Shown here: piece after piece, positions 1-11,354 of the stretch
Numbering within the stretch: the stretch's first letter is position 1
How the letters are laid out: each line of letters starts with the position of its first letter
From: Cylindrotheca closterium
Lineage: Eukaryota; Bacillariophyta; Bacillariophyceae; Bacillariales; Bacillariaceae
Assembly (NCBI GenBank): GCA_933822405.4
Contig: CAKOGP040000036.1
Coordinates: forward strand, 1-64,000
Reading direction: 5' to 3'
DNA length: 64,000 nucleotides
The notes under the pieces: model-generated
Seen by the model: only the letters and a program-made list of their open reading frames with translations
What the model was told of the DNA's origin: nothing
Databases searched by the model: none
Translations under genes and position numbers: made by a program

Positions 1-647
1 GGTTCAAACTTGTTGTTGACTCACCGCTTCACAGTACTTGACCTTTACAGCCGAATATTTCACCGGCAATCGAATGCCCATAGAGTAGCATATTAACGAT
101 TAATGTCTCAGTTATTATTATTATTGTCACCTGATATCCAGGTTTGGTGGTGTCCGTGACAGGGTGGCCGAATGACTGATGAATGGTTTTATCCAAACGC
201 ATTCCTCGCCAAGAATTGATGATATGCTCATGGATGAGGGAATCTTTATGGGGCAGACAGGACCTTCATGATTAGGCTGCAATCAGGGATGGCACGACGG
301 AAAGGAGAAGACGAAGGAGCACTGAAGGTCAGGTGTGAAAGTGCGTGAACGACAACAGACACAGGCAGTTTTCGTAGATCGCAACTAGGATCTACTACTC
401 TTCGCCGAGGACGCCGAAGAACTTGATGAAAGAGTATTGAAAGAAAGAAATAAACCTTATTTCTTGACGTATACTTGCACACAAGTTCGATAAACTGATC
501 GGACTTGATGTTGCTGAGCAATGCTGTTGTGACGGTCTTTCGACCGTCGTCAGAATGATGAAAGGAATCCAATGATTTGTTCTTGAGCTTTCGTCTACGT
601 TAGACGACGTTTCCAATAAATGGCATAACAAGTGCACTGCTACAGCA
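1..647. other. Intergenic stretch with a dispersed repeat
   Basis: No credible gene is seen. From about 438 on, the stretch holds a repeat copy (separate entry). Its right edge abuts the 3' end of the LRR gene, whose last domain looks cut short here. Confidence 0.5.
438..609 (+). repeat. Dispersed repeat R, copy 1
   Basis: About 170 bp that recurs nearly identically at 46325-46491 in the same orientation and more diverged at 6979-7145 inverted. It begins with AAGAAAGAAATAA, contains a core CACACAAGTTCGATAAACTG and ends near GTCTACGTTAGA. A weak fourth copy is at 53160-53220. It has no coding potential that I trust. It may be a short non-autonomous element or a piece of a longer one; the class is unknown. 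Confidence 0.75.
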
Positions 648-3600
648 TTATGTACATATATCCATGGAAGCCCTCTCTGCCCACGTCTGAATGAACTGGT
701 AGAATACCCCCAATCGTATGATTTCAACACTCTCTTCGCCTTGGTTCAGAAGGGTAAAGGTGCAAGCATCCGATGGAACACAAATCTTTTCGAGGTGCGG
801 AGTCCGACGGAATGGGTACCGGGAGCTACCGCCACCCGATGCAGTCACAGTGCCATCATCTTTGGTGATTTCCCATGTTACTTCAGCGGGCCAATTTTGT
901 GTTGTTAATAAAAGTTCTACAGTCGTTTCATCACAAGAGAAGTCTGGGTCTGTCACATCAAGAGTCAGGCGACTTCCAGAATACTGAATTTGATCAAGCT
1001 TTGGCAGCTGCAAGATTTCACTTGGGATTGTTCCACTTAGATCGGTCGAAGCTAGATCCAAGGTGCTGAGATTGGTCAAGAGACCAATTTCAGTAGGTAC
1101 GATTCCCCTGAGAATGTTGTTTCCCAAATACAGTTCGACTAGGCCATCGAGCAGTCCAATTTCTGTCGGAATCTTTCCAGATAAGTTGCAGCTACGCAAG
1201 TCAAGCGATGTCAAACTTGTAAGAAGCCCAATATCACTTGCGAGTGATCCGGTGAAAGCATTTCCCTGCAAATTAAGATAGGCTACCGACGAGAAATGGA
1301 TTGTTAGTGGTGGTTCGTGTGAGGCGATGCAGAAACGTAACACATGATGACTCACAGAGGTTCGTTAGCTTCCCAATTTCTGCACTGGGCAGTGGCCCAT
1401 TGAGCCCATCTGACCATCCTCCACCCTCAAGGTTCAAGTACCCGAGTTCGGAGAGCAGCTAATTGACCAAAAAATCAGACCGTTAGAGCGAACATCAAAG
1501 GGTGATACCAATTTTCAAAACATAACGTACACCAATTTCCGTCGGCATTGTTCCAGTCAAAGAATTGCTCTGCAAATTGAGATACGCTGCAGCAAGAGAA
1601 ATGAATCATTAGCGGATCGTGCAAAGGGATGCTAAAGTGAAGTATAAATATGACTCACAGAGCTTCGTAAGCTTCCCAATTTCTGTAGGCAACGTTCCAT
1701 TGATGGCAATCTGATTCCAATCCACCGACTCAAAGTTCAGGTGCGTAAGTTCGGAGAGCAACTAAAAGAGAGAAATCACACTGTGAGAACCAACAACATG
1801 GGAAGTACCGATTTTCTCACCAAACGTACTCCGATTTCAGTAGGAATTGTGCCCTCAAAAGAAAGCCCAAGATCAAGATATGCTTTCATTTGAACATAAT
1901 TGTGTACGAGGAAAAACAAAGTGAGAATTCAGTTACTCCTTAAGATGGTGTGGCATTTCACGTACCCAATGTTGAAAGCTTAAAAAATTCTATTGGCAGT
2001 GGTGCCCTAATTCCTGTTCCATTCAGATTTAGACGTGCTACGTTGCGAAACAGTGAGCAATACGCTTGGTGAATATTGGATAGAGATCAGGCATCGTCAG
2101 TACTTACTCAAAGATGAATTAAGCAAACCAATTTCTGTTGGCAATGTTCCAAAGAGATCATCATTGTTGTGAAGATCAAGGTTCGCTGTATCAAGTGTCA
2201 GAAGCATGTCGATGGCTGTTTGACCATACCGAAGTCAGACTTACACAAATGCGGCAGCAGAAAGAGCTCGCTTGGGATTGTACCTCCTATCATCGCAATG
2301 CCAAAAGTTCCGGCATTTTCGATTGATACAACTTTGTCGTCGTCATTACAGATGATATCAATCCCACCTGACCCTGATCCCCATCCATAACACTGGTGTT
2401 CTTGCCAAGTTCGAGACTCAAAGACAAGTGAGACATTGAGCATTGTCAATGCGTATCTCTCCTTAACCAGATCTTGATCAAGAGTGCACAACAGAGCTGA
2501 AGTTCCATCGGAAGCCATGCGTTGGATTGCAGCACCTTCGGGAGAGTTTGTATCGTAGAGTCGATCGACGTCGCCAAAATATTCTGTAAAAACTTCAGCA
2601 AGGCATTCAGCTGGTACCGACCATGATAGAGAAGTTGCTGAGTTGTTTCCTCGCCGGATACTGGTTGAATCTGTAGTATTCCCTCGAAAAAGTAAAGCAT
2701 CATAAAACCATTCAAAGTCATCCAACGGTCTTGACAACTCACAATTCACTCCGGCCGGCAAATGAATTGGCTGAATCATAGGAGCATCTTCGTGGCATTT
2801 TTCCACCTCGTCAACACTTTCAGCCATGTACAGGTTGGGGGTTCGAAGATATAGGACACCATCGCAAATTACTGTCACGGATTCGAGACCACAGTCTTCT
2901 CCAGCCGTCATGGGAATCTCGTAAAGGGGTACGTCGACAGGAACCATTTCAATTGTAAACGTCTCCATTTCAGGATCAATGCAGTTTTCAAATCCAATAA
3001 CAGTTTCATCTTTCAGGTACTGGCTTACGAAAGTATTGTCTCTCAGATCGACACCAAAAGCGACACTCAGACCACCTCGCCCACATAGTGCTCCGGTACA
3101 TGTGCTTCCACAGCAATCCCCGCCGTCGTATTCAAAATCGGCCGTGTTGAAATAATCGTCGCAAAGCCCGTCTCCCAAAGGAGCGTCCTCGCAGAGTACT
3201 CCAGTAGCACGATTTTGGCATTCGCAAACCCCATTAACGCAAACGCCTTCATTCGCACAACGAACAAACTCATCATCACACCGTGCACAGCCCAGTTTGG
3301 CCTCTTGGGGCCTGGTAAGGTCTGCAAATGGGAAACTTCGGCCCGTGTTTGATTCGTATCGCACATTGTACCACTGTAAGGCCAATGGTGTTCCAGGATC
3401 AGTAGTGGTATCAACAATTTCGCTAATGGCCGAGACCCATTCACGACTTTTAAGTTTGCTTTGTTCCATTGCCGGAAAGCCTTGATTGTAAAAGTAATCA
3501 AGTACTGCAGTATGGTTCCACTTTGAGCCATCTCTGACGCTTGAAAACTGTTCACTCCCTTCATCTGTCGTAGTCATCACCCATCTACGACCAGTGAAGA

Positions 3601-5250
3601 GGATAATCTCCGACGATGACTTGCCGAGATAGATTGGGTGGGATTGTGTTGTATCAAGGTAGGCGCCAACCTGTACTGAAGTCACGTCCAGCTTCTCAAA
3701 CAGCCGCGAACCAGTACCTTGTAGACTGTCGAATCTTGTGGGTAGCTCTAGTAGGTCACAGGTATTATTGGTTCGACGAAAGATTCCCAAGCCACACTCG
3801 CTTGACATTGAATCCTCTGGGAGCTGCGACACCTGCAGGTAATCAACAAGCTGACCACCTTTTGTATACCATTGGGTGGCCGCTGCATCCAGTAAATCAA
3901 ATGTGTTGGTTTTGTCAGACCGGATAATGTACTTCTCGCACGCATCCTCCACTGAGTTGCCTTGAAAGAACACCCAGCCCTCAGATGACGCCTCTTCGAG
4001 GTTATCGCAATATCCAAATTTGCCACCATCTACCTCTGATCCAATCTGTTCATAGACCAGTCGCCTATTCAGGGCCGGACCTTCCTTTCTGGCTCTGTAG
4101 CAACCATTGAAGAGACCCATGAACGAGATCACCTCGTCGCCAAATTCAGCTGTCACAGACTCAATTGCAAAAACACCTTGGTCTTGTTGAATGGCCAGGT
4201 TTGAGAAGATACCGACCATGACAACCAACACGGCAAAGATGCCAATCACGTGTGCATAAGTACGACATTTGTGACTTGTAGAATCTCGAAGGAATCTTGC
4301 TTGCATAATGTCGTGGATAACCTGTTGCGCCGAGTATCCAAAGTACCCTTTTCCACCCAGATCAAATGCTAGATCGTCAAGATCCTGCCAGAAAGTAACA
4401 CGTTAGTTCCACACATATTAATAGGGAAGTGACCAGATTAGTAGTCAAGTACGAACGTACCGATATGAACTGGACGCCCAGGAAATTCAGCCTATACCGC
4501 ATGCAACAAGTTAGTATGACACCAATTTGATTGATGGCAAAACGAAAATACTGTCAATGTCGTTGTAACTTACAATACGTCGAACACAGTCTCAGCCTGA
4601 AGCAGCAAGACAAATGATGCAAACAGGTTGACAAATCCTTGGAGAAACCGAATGGCATAAGCAAAATGCCACCGCGCTGGACCCATGCTTTGAAAGCTGT
4701 CATTGCCTTGATAGATGTCTGGCAATCCTTCTGAAATTCCCTCTACACCTTGCCGAAGATCACTTTGGCTGAATAAGGCAATCACTAGTGCGAGTACTTG
4801 AGCAGCGCGAACAATTACTTCAACATTGGCTGGTGTACCCAACACGTTATCATCTTCAAGTCCGATTTGATCGAGGAGCAGGAGCACAAGCAGCGAGATT
4901 TGGAGACCAAATATGACTAGCAAAGCAATCCAAAATGATGGTGATGACACGCCACAAGTTGCCACAATCGAGTAGACATCCTTGGGGAGTTGGAACGGCA
5001 TGATGTCGTCTGGAATGTCACTGTCCAAAACTAATTGTTGGGATCCAATTTTCCTCCATTTGTTAGCTTTGTTCCGTGTCGAGCTAAGCCCAAGAAGCAT
5101 CTCAATCTCCAATAAGCGGCTTTGCACATTGGAAACCTCCACCGCAGAAATTCGAGATTCTTTTCCTCTCGGAGGGTGCACCTGAAGCAGGTCGGAGGCT
5201 CGAGATTCTTCCTTCTGGGGTTTTGCCTCCAGATCGTGTTGCTGCGTCAT
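648..5250 (-). CDS. Membrane-anchored LNR/EGF-like and leucine-rich-repeat protein (receptor-like)
   Basis: Diatom LRR receptor-like protein, function unknown. Exon 1 (4575-5250) encodes a cytoplasmic leader and hydrophobic segments. A mini-exon near 4459-4489 and the start of exon 3 join in frame to read VLLNFLGVQFIS-DLDDLAFDLGGKGYFG, split at the splice site, a block I recall from other diatom LRR proteins. Exon 3 (2245 to about 4386) has one more membrane span (HVIGIFAVLVVMVGIF), a long ectodomain, an EGF-like cysteine cluster and a Notch/LNR-like stretch (DGLCDDYFNTADFEYDGGDC). About seven short exons follow, several of 72-78 bp and each carrying about one LRR with a PTEIG signature (for example 2108-2185 and 1966-2037). 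The last exon ends with a VELLLTTQNWPAEVTWEI domain. That domain stops after CTFTL, where relatives continue, so the C-terminus may be truncated. Splice joins were worked out by eye. Confidence 0.85.
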
Positions 5251-5423
5251 TTGTGTTACGATGGAGTCAGCAATCAGTCAAAATGAAAGCAGTGATAGTG
5301 AATGAAAAAAAATGCGGTATATTGAATATTGCGGTGCAACGAGGAACGACTGAGAGTTTTTGGAAACGGTTGAATTTCATTCGTATCCTCGTAGAATAAT
5401 AAGATTATTGGCACAAAAGTCAC

Positions 5424-6836
5424 ATGACTTTTGGCAGGTCGATTCGAATGAGTCGGATTTTATTTTTTATTTGTTTATATTTAGATGATCACATCAATCG
5501 TCGGACAACCACCAACCATGTCAGGTGTAGTATGCTGTTCCAATATGGGAGAAAGCGCCAAAACGAATGCAGTGTTCTTCTGATATGTGCTTCCCTTTCC
5601 ATTCTTTCATTCTCGAATGAAAATGCATTCATGTTCCGACATCAGTCTTCTTCCAATCATGTCATGTCGGCCATGAGCTATTCATCAATGTCGTCGTCCT
5701 ATTCGAATCAACCAGTGAACCAGACGGAAGAAATGGATATCTCTGAACCTGATACACAGAGCGATTACATCACGGGTAACATAGATCCGACGATTGAGTC
5801 CGAGGTTGCGAATGACAGTCCTACCAGGTTTCGGTGTGCACTCTGCTTTTTTGGTCTTCCAAGGTCTTATTCCTCAATCGTGCTGCCAAGCATCGAAAAG
5901 AACATTCTAGATCCCAATGCCAAATATCAATGCGACATTTTCGTCCACTACTTCCATCAAACGCAAGAAGCTGCTGGTCGATACAACAATGGCGGAAGTA
6001 TCAATCCTGATGAAATATTTCTCTTGAAACCAGCAGTCATTGAGAGATTCAATGAAACACTTATAGAAAATGCAAGCGAAAAGAATTACTCCAGAATGAC
6101 GCTACTCTTTGCCAATGACACCAATGCCACGTTTTACGAAAAGCGAGCCTCCGACTTGCACCGTTATCATACGACTCTGGACAGCGAAGGAAACCCAAAG
6201 TACTTTCCCTGGAAAGCTCCGACTTGGCAAACCTCCAGTTTGGATAATATGATAAGACAGTGGCATTCCGTTGAGGCAGTATTTGGAATGATGACTGAAT
6301 ATGCAAATCGTCACAATATTGAATACAAGAGGGTCGCGATGCTTCGAAATGATGTTTGTTACGTGACTCCTGTGGATATTATGAAACTCGATGGTGGAAA
6401 GTTTGATGACAAGAATGCCTTTTTTGTAATTCCAAACTTTGCCAAGTGGCCTGTCAATGATCGCATGATATATGGGCCCTATGAGGCTGTCAAAATTTGG
6501 GCTACGCAACGATTCCGATTGATGGAAGAGAGGGTCGAAACGAAACCAGATGTTGGATGGAACATGCATTCTGAACGATTTATGAAGGCATCCATTCTTC
6601 CAGCCATGAAGGCTCTCGGTTACAGGAAGAGTGTCAGTAGTGATATATGTTTCTTTCGAACTCGCACGAAGGGAATGCTTATGACCAGTGACTGCTTTCA
6701 AAAGGGCAAAATTCGAGGTTTCATCCAGCATCAGAAGCCAAACATTAAGAAGATTGTCGAGGACACTGTCGGTCGAAACTGTTCTAATGTCATCATCGAT
6801 ATGGAAAATAAAAGGTTTCATTACATGTTCTGCTAA
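5424..6836 (+). CDS. Putative Golgi-type glycosyltransferase-like protein, unrecognised family
   Basis: A 470-residue single-exon protein. The first ATG is at 5424. A second in-frame ATG at 5532 would place the hydrophobic stretch CSVLLICASLSILSFS close to the N-terminus, as in a type II membrane or secreted protein, and may be the true start. The body opens with CALCFFGLPRSYSSIVLPSI and CDIFVHYFHQ. It later has YKRVAMLRNDVCYVTPVDI, NDRMIYGPYEAVKIWA and ERFMKASI. This layout (a beta strand near the start, an R-x-D-V strand, then a polar ER box) resembles plant and algal unknown glycosyltransferases of the DUF7796 kind and the two-module protein at 19836-22148 (RWRDDVGF). N-glycosylation sequons are present. 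Enzymatic function is inferred only. Confidence 0.7.
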   Translation: MTFGRSIRMSRILFFICLYLDDHINRRTTTNHVRCSMLFQYGRKRQNECSVLLICASLSILSFSNENAFMFRHQSSSNHVMSAMSYSSMSSSYSNQPVNQTEEMDISEPDTQSDYITGNIDPTIESEVANDSPTRFRCALCFFGLPRSYSSIVLPSIEKNILDPNAKYQCDIFVHYFHQTQEAAGRYNNGGSINPDEIFLLKPAVIERFNETLIENASEKNYSRMTLLFANDTNATFYEKRASDLHRYHTTLDSEGNPKYFPWKAPTWQTSSLDNMIRQWHSVEAVFGMMTEYANRHNIEYKRVAMLRNDVCYVTPVDIMKLDGGKFDDKNAFFVIPNFAKWPVNDRMIYGPYEAVKIWATQRFRLMEERVETKPDVGWNMHSERFMKASILPAMKALGYRKSVSSDICFFRTRTKGMLMTSDCFQKGKIRGFIQHQKPNIKKIVEDTVGRNCSNVIIDMENKRFHYMFC

Positions 6837-6978
6837 ATAATAATAAGACGACGAAGAGGTGCTTGCTGTTGTCTTTTGCAATGAGACTGTGATCTCCATG
6901 GTCGTGTATGGTGTAGTCTATACAGCTGGCAAAACCTGCCGTTTAGAATCAGTATGAAGAGGATAAGTTCTAGAAAAG

Positions 6979-7145
6979 TCTAACGTAGACGGAAGAAAGC
7001 GGTCAAACCAATGGACTCAATAGTGACTCCATGAACGACGGTAGGGCGACCGTCATCTCAGTATTGCACCAGCAACCTAAGTCCGATCTACACATATCGA
7101 ACTTGTGTGCAAGTATACTGACAGAAAGATAGAGTTATTTCTTTC
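6979..7145 (-). repeat. Dispersed repeat R, copy 2 (inverted, diverged)
   Basis: Reverse-complement copy of the repeat at 438-609. It shares CTAACGTAGAC at its left, ATCGAACTTGTGTGCAAGTA in the core and GTTATTTCTTTC at its right, with many substitutions between. It is followed within 60 bp by a hairpin-forming stretch (7173-7208) and an M6-gene fragment. The copy at 46325 has the same order of parts, so the three pieces probably form one larger unit. Confidence 0.7.
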
Positions 7146-7202
7146 TTACGGGAAATCTGAGACTGGTCCTTTGAGTCGCACGCTTCGCGCGCAACTCAAA
7201 AG

Positions 7203-7293
7203 GACCAGCTTCACACCACAACCCACCAGAGTCACTCCAAGAAACACCAAGCAGAAGAACCTGAAAAGAAGGCTCCAGTTGGCTATCTTCGAT
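7203..7293 (+). repeat. Fragment of an M6-protease-like gene carried in repeat DNA
   Basis: Translates on the plus strand as DQLHTTTHQSHSKK and, after a few residues, KAPVGYLR. This matches the minus-strand reading at the 3' end of the M6-like gene (43261-43358: DQLHTTTHQSHTKK, then QAPVGYLR) and the copy at 46081-46176. All three end at the same point, at or next to a CTATC-TTC-GAT sequence. It is too short to be a gene; it looks like a captured exon piece. Confidence 0.65.
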
Positions 7294-7328
7294 CGGCCAC
7301 CGTAATTACTATAAAAGGAGGATGTATA

Positions 7329-10077
7329 ATGACACATCACTATTTGCGTTTGGCAGCTACAGATATAGCAACACCAAGCCTGGAGACTCGTCCGCAAACA
7401 CCGCTCTTATTTGCCCCGCATCATCTCCAACTGCATGAACGTTGTTTTCACACACCTCACAACTTCCATTATGAAATTCTTTATACCAACCAATACACCA
7501 ACTACATCAAACATCAGCATGACCAACACTATTATCAACTACATCAACTACATCACTACCATCATCGTCAATCAAGAATACATTCAAGCAACAGGCATCA
7601 GCTTCTTTCGATTCTTGCCTGTTTGGATGCCTTTGATCATCGCTCAAACCGTTTGAGAAACCATTGCAGCCGGTTTGGTTCGTGCGATGGCGCTCTTGTT
7701 ATTTCCGTACATGGCGCTTGACCTATACCAAACCTATCGAGGACTTTGCAAGCAATGGAACAGCAGCCAACAACTGCCTCGTTGTCAAATGGTCGTCTTA
7801 TCACAAGAACAACCGGACCTATTGGTTTGGACAGCACTTTTCCAAACACCAAACCAAGTCCACTTTGCCCCATTCTTTCGAAAGAGAACTTTTGTCCCAG
7901 ACAAGCATGATCTTCAATCTTGCGGGAACATTTTAGGCTACGCTGGCAAATGCGTTCTAAACAAGTTGTGTTCCAAGGTGGAGAAGATTGTTGTGACAAG
8001 CACCCTCAGCAACCTACAACGCATGTTCCATTCTCACCAAGCTCAAGATAAAGGCTGCCAAGGCCAAACGGAAGCAGAAAGAATTTGCGCTCAAGAATTG
8101 CCGACAACTGCTTCATAAATCTGATGCATTAATTGTGTTAAAACTATCTCAAGTTTTAAGATTGCCGTTAACGGCTGTCATGGCCATTTACCATACGTAG
8201 GTGAGTCCAGTACAGTTGAGCCAGTTTGAGGCATCCAATCCCAAGGAAGTTGCTCTACCGCATATTACATTGCACCCTTGCACATGTAGAGAGACGATCT
8301 TGCCACTCAAGGCGGCGTATTTTTATTTTGTTTTCTGTGTTTTTTCTTTTGTTGTGCTTGCCTGTATTGAAGCTTGATTTAACCTTGTGTTCTTGCTCCC
8401 TTCTACCCTGAATATATCAATCCAAATGAATGGAGAGCGTCTCATAGGCACAGTGTTCCAGAACATGGAGGTTGTTACAAGCATCAAAAGGCGGCTGGTT
8501 GTAGTCTAAGGAGAAGCAAAGAGGGTCAGAGCCAGTAGTTTGTATCTTGGCTTGGTGAGGCTGCAGATCAGTGGTGTTTTGCCTAGCTGTCCATGGGAAT
8601 GATGCCAACATTTGAACCTCCATAAAGGGAAATCAAATTGAGGCATCTGCCAATTGACAGAAGGATGATGGACAAGATAGCAATTTCCTTGCAATAGTAG
8701 GTCGACAAGGGTTGGATTGTTGCAATAGGTTTGCTTGAGAGACCTTTCAAATTTGTCAGCATAATGCTGGAAAGGTTTATCCTCAACAGCATCTTGGAGG
8801 TCCATTGGAGTTGGTGCTCGGGCGCTAGAGACCTTTCGGATGGCCCTGTCTTCCTCATCATCGGAAACTGATTTGATGGCACCGCCAGAATCACCAGGAA
8901 TGCCCAAAAAGGGTGCAAAGAATGGGCAAGATTGGACTGTTTTTTCTTCTTCTTTTTGGACAAAATGACTTCTGAAATAATAGATACCCCGGCTTGCTTT
9001 CTGATCGTGAAGAATCTTGATGTTATTCCTCGTCATCAGCAATTTCGTCGCTGTCATCATCGTCCAACAGGCCCAAGAAGGCAGATTGGACAAGGCTTAC
9101 AGGAGCATAATATGAATCATTTTCGGATACTTTTTGTGCTCTGGGGACCTTGCCTGTCTTTTTTGTTGTTGCTCATCTTGATCCTTGGTTTTCCATTTGA
9201 AAACAACCTGTTTTCCAGCGTAGCTACGGCCGATCTGTGTAGGAGAAGCACTAGAGGTGATGTCTTGGAACCCGGATGTGTGTGTTTTTTTTAATTTTTG
9301 GTTTTTTCGGAATATACACCTTTGATTATCCTCTTCAAGGATATCACTCTTGATCGTGATTCCATGACACCACCATGTTTTGGAACCCGGATGTGCATGT
9401 TGTTTTAATTTTTTGTTTTTCTGGAATATGCCGACAACTGCTTCAAACCGTCCTTGATGGCATGCTCTCCAATATTCCTGTACCAATGGATTTGGATGAT
9501 GACGGCAACGTCAAGCCCAATGACATGCAAGACAAAGCACCACGATTGTCACTCAAGAGAACCGCAACTTACTGCTTTGTTGCATCCAGGCCCACCAAGT
9601 GTCGCGAATTGAATTTGTCTATGGTTCCAACTTCTGCCACAGAATGGGCCAAACAAATCAATGAGCGATTCACTCCTTTGCTACCTGTCATCATTGAAGA
9701 TCCAGAAGAACAGGAACAAGACAACTTGAGCAATATTAAATTGTCTTTGGATGCTGGATTGATTGATGACGGCATTGATTCTGCCAAGGATCCTTTGGAG
9801 GATACTATCAGCGATGACGACATTAAGGCACCACCGCCCGAGCAATCTGACAACCCAGCTACTACTGACATTCCTCCTGATGGAATGGGATCCGGATGGA
9901 CAGCGTCTGGAAAGCGCTACAGTCTTTGACGGGCCAAGCTTCTCATTCCACATACGGTGGATCCTTTCACTGAAGCTTTGGGATCTGGCTTGGCAGAACA
10001 AGGAAGACGATACAGTCACCAAGTGGCAAATCAACAAAACGGTACTTAAAGAGTACATTCTTGGTATGCATTTGAAA
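7329..10077 (+). pseudogene. Decayed element-like ORF, split by an insertion
   Basis: I do not recognise the protein. Plus-strand reading in 8041-8115 (KIKAAKAKRKQKEFALKNCRQ) continues in frame at 9429-9928 if the DNA between is removed. The second part encodes an acidic, proline-rich 160-residue stretch (PMDLDDDGNVKPND; SGWTASGKRYSL). It hits an in-frame TGA at 9927 and reads on for another 40 codons (RAKLLIPHTVDPFTE). Upstream, frames change several times between 7400 and 8040. The style (basic then acidic, low complexity, multiple breaks) suggests a retroelement gag-like or other mobile-element gene. A real host gene in decay is equally possible. Confidence 0.35.
8116..9428. mobile_element. 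Probable 1.3 kb insertion flanked by a 17-bp direct repeat
   Basis: TGCCGACAACTGCTTCA occurs at 8099-8115 and again at 9429-9445. Removing one copy and the DNA between restores a continuous reading frame. Inside, the minus strand has open frames (8506-9093 and 9097-9486) of unrecognised, low-quality protein. An internal duplication of about 50 bp (TTGGAACCCGGATGTG plus a T-rich tail) sits at 9268-9310 and 9377-9428. Seventeen bp is long for a transposase target duplication, so a recombination event is also possible. Confidence 0.4.
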
Positions 10078-11354
10078 TAGATGAAGGATAATAATAGTGT
10101 GCAACAACACACAAACAATCCATCAAAGCGTTCCATGGAAATTCACCCCATAATGACAATTTGTCATGACAACAACAATGATGTCACCTCATTTCTCCTG
10201 GTAAGTTTTCTTGACCGTTTCAATTGCATCCACTTTCTGAACCATGGTCTCACCACTTTTTCTTTTTGTCTTTCTTCAAGTATGATTATATGATTGCACA
10301 GCAAATCTGCAAGTCTTGTTGTGTCATCGCACATTATAAGGGATCCTTCGGCTGGCTAGTGTTTTCCTTTGCGGTTAGAATTTCATTGGCGACACGAAAC
10401 CAGACAATTTCATGGCTTGCTGAGTTTGGATGCTTCCCTCCAGTCTTTGCTGAATGGATGGGCAGGCCGAGGCTCATAAGCGCGTCCATGATCGGCAAGA
10501 GCCCAGAAAAGCGGTCCCATTCAATTTTTGAAAAAAAGAGTCTTGAACTCTACCACTCTGTTATTGGATTTGAAAGACAAAGCGGAAGTCTCCCATGGAA
10601 TATCAGTATCATGTGATCCATCACCCTGCTCAAATATGGGGAGCAAGCGATATCGGTTAGACATGTGAACAGCTGTCATTGTCAATTATATGTATTGTAT
10701 AATTGGCAATGCTCGGTGGTACATGCAGTTTTGCGATGGCACTGGAACTGAAGGGAGCAGCGGCGTCTTCAATATCCTTTACTATGACATTGCCAGATTG
10801 GCATGTCTGGTACTGGTATTGAAAAATAACAATCAACCAACTTTGCAACCAAACTTATGAAATGGACGACTGCGTTCAAATTCTAGGATGGACAACAATC
10901 ATGGAAGACGGCGGAAGCTACATACTAGGATCAGCTGGTTGATTCTACAATACCAGCGCAACAAAAGGAAAAAGAGATGGAAACTAATTTGAATATATGA
11001 CTATTAGTAATGTAGTCCTAATGACTATAACACTCCGATGTAAAAATAACATGCTACTGCCTGCCAAAAAAAACGAGTACTGTATTGTAATGATGATTGA
11101 TGAACACCTTCTCTTTGTGTGTCCAAGACTGTTACAGGAATATTGGATCGACAAGGGTAATGTGCGGCCACGACGAGTATTGTTCATCATTGTGTACGCT
11201 CATTGTCCAGCAACCAGTTGGGCCATACACACAGTTGACAAGGGGAGAGTCCAAAGATCAATTGAACTATAAGTAGAGTCAAAGAGTTGTTGGTTTTTCT
11301 ATCTACCAGTACTGTTTGTGATGGCATTTTTTAAAATACCATTCACAATCCAAA
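10078..11354. other. Intergenic, no gene seen
   Basis: Only short unconvincing frames are present. A hairpin (ATTGTCAATTATA against TATAATTGGCAAT) lies at about 10677-10709 with one mismatch. No RNA gene or element was recognised. Confidence 0.4.

Noticed and set aside
445..600. tRNA-like reading of the GTTCGATAAAC core in repeat R
   Set aside because: No acceptor-stem pairing, and the B-box consensus is incomplete.
7411..7656. Thr/Asn/Ile-rich ORF that could be read as a small secreted protein
   Set aside because: Low-complexity ACC/AAC repeats, no conserved motif, and it lies in a region with many frame changes.
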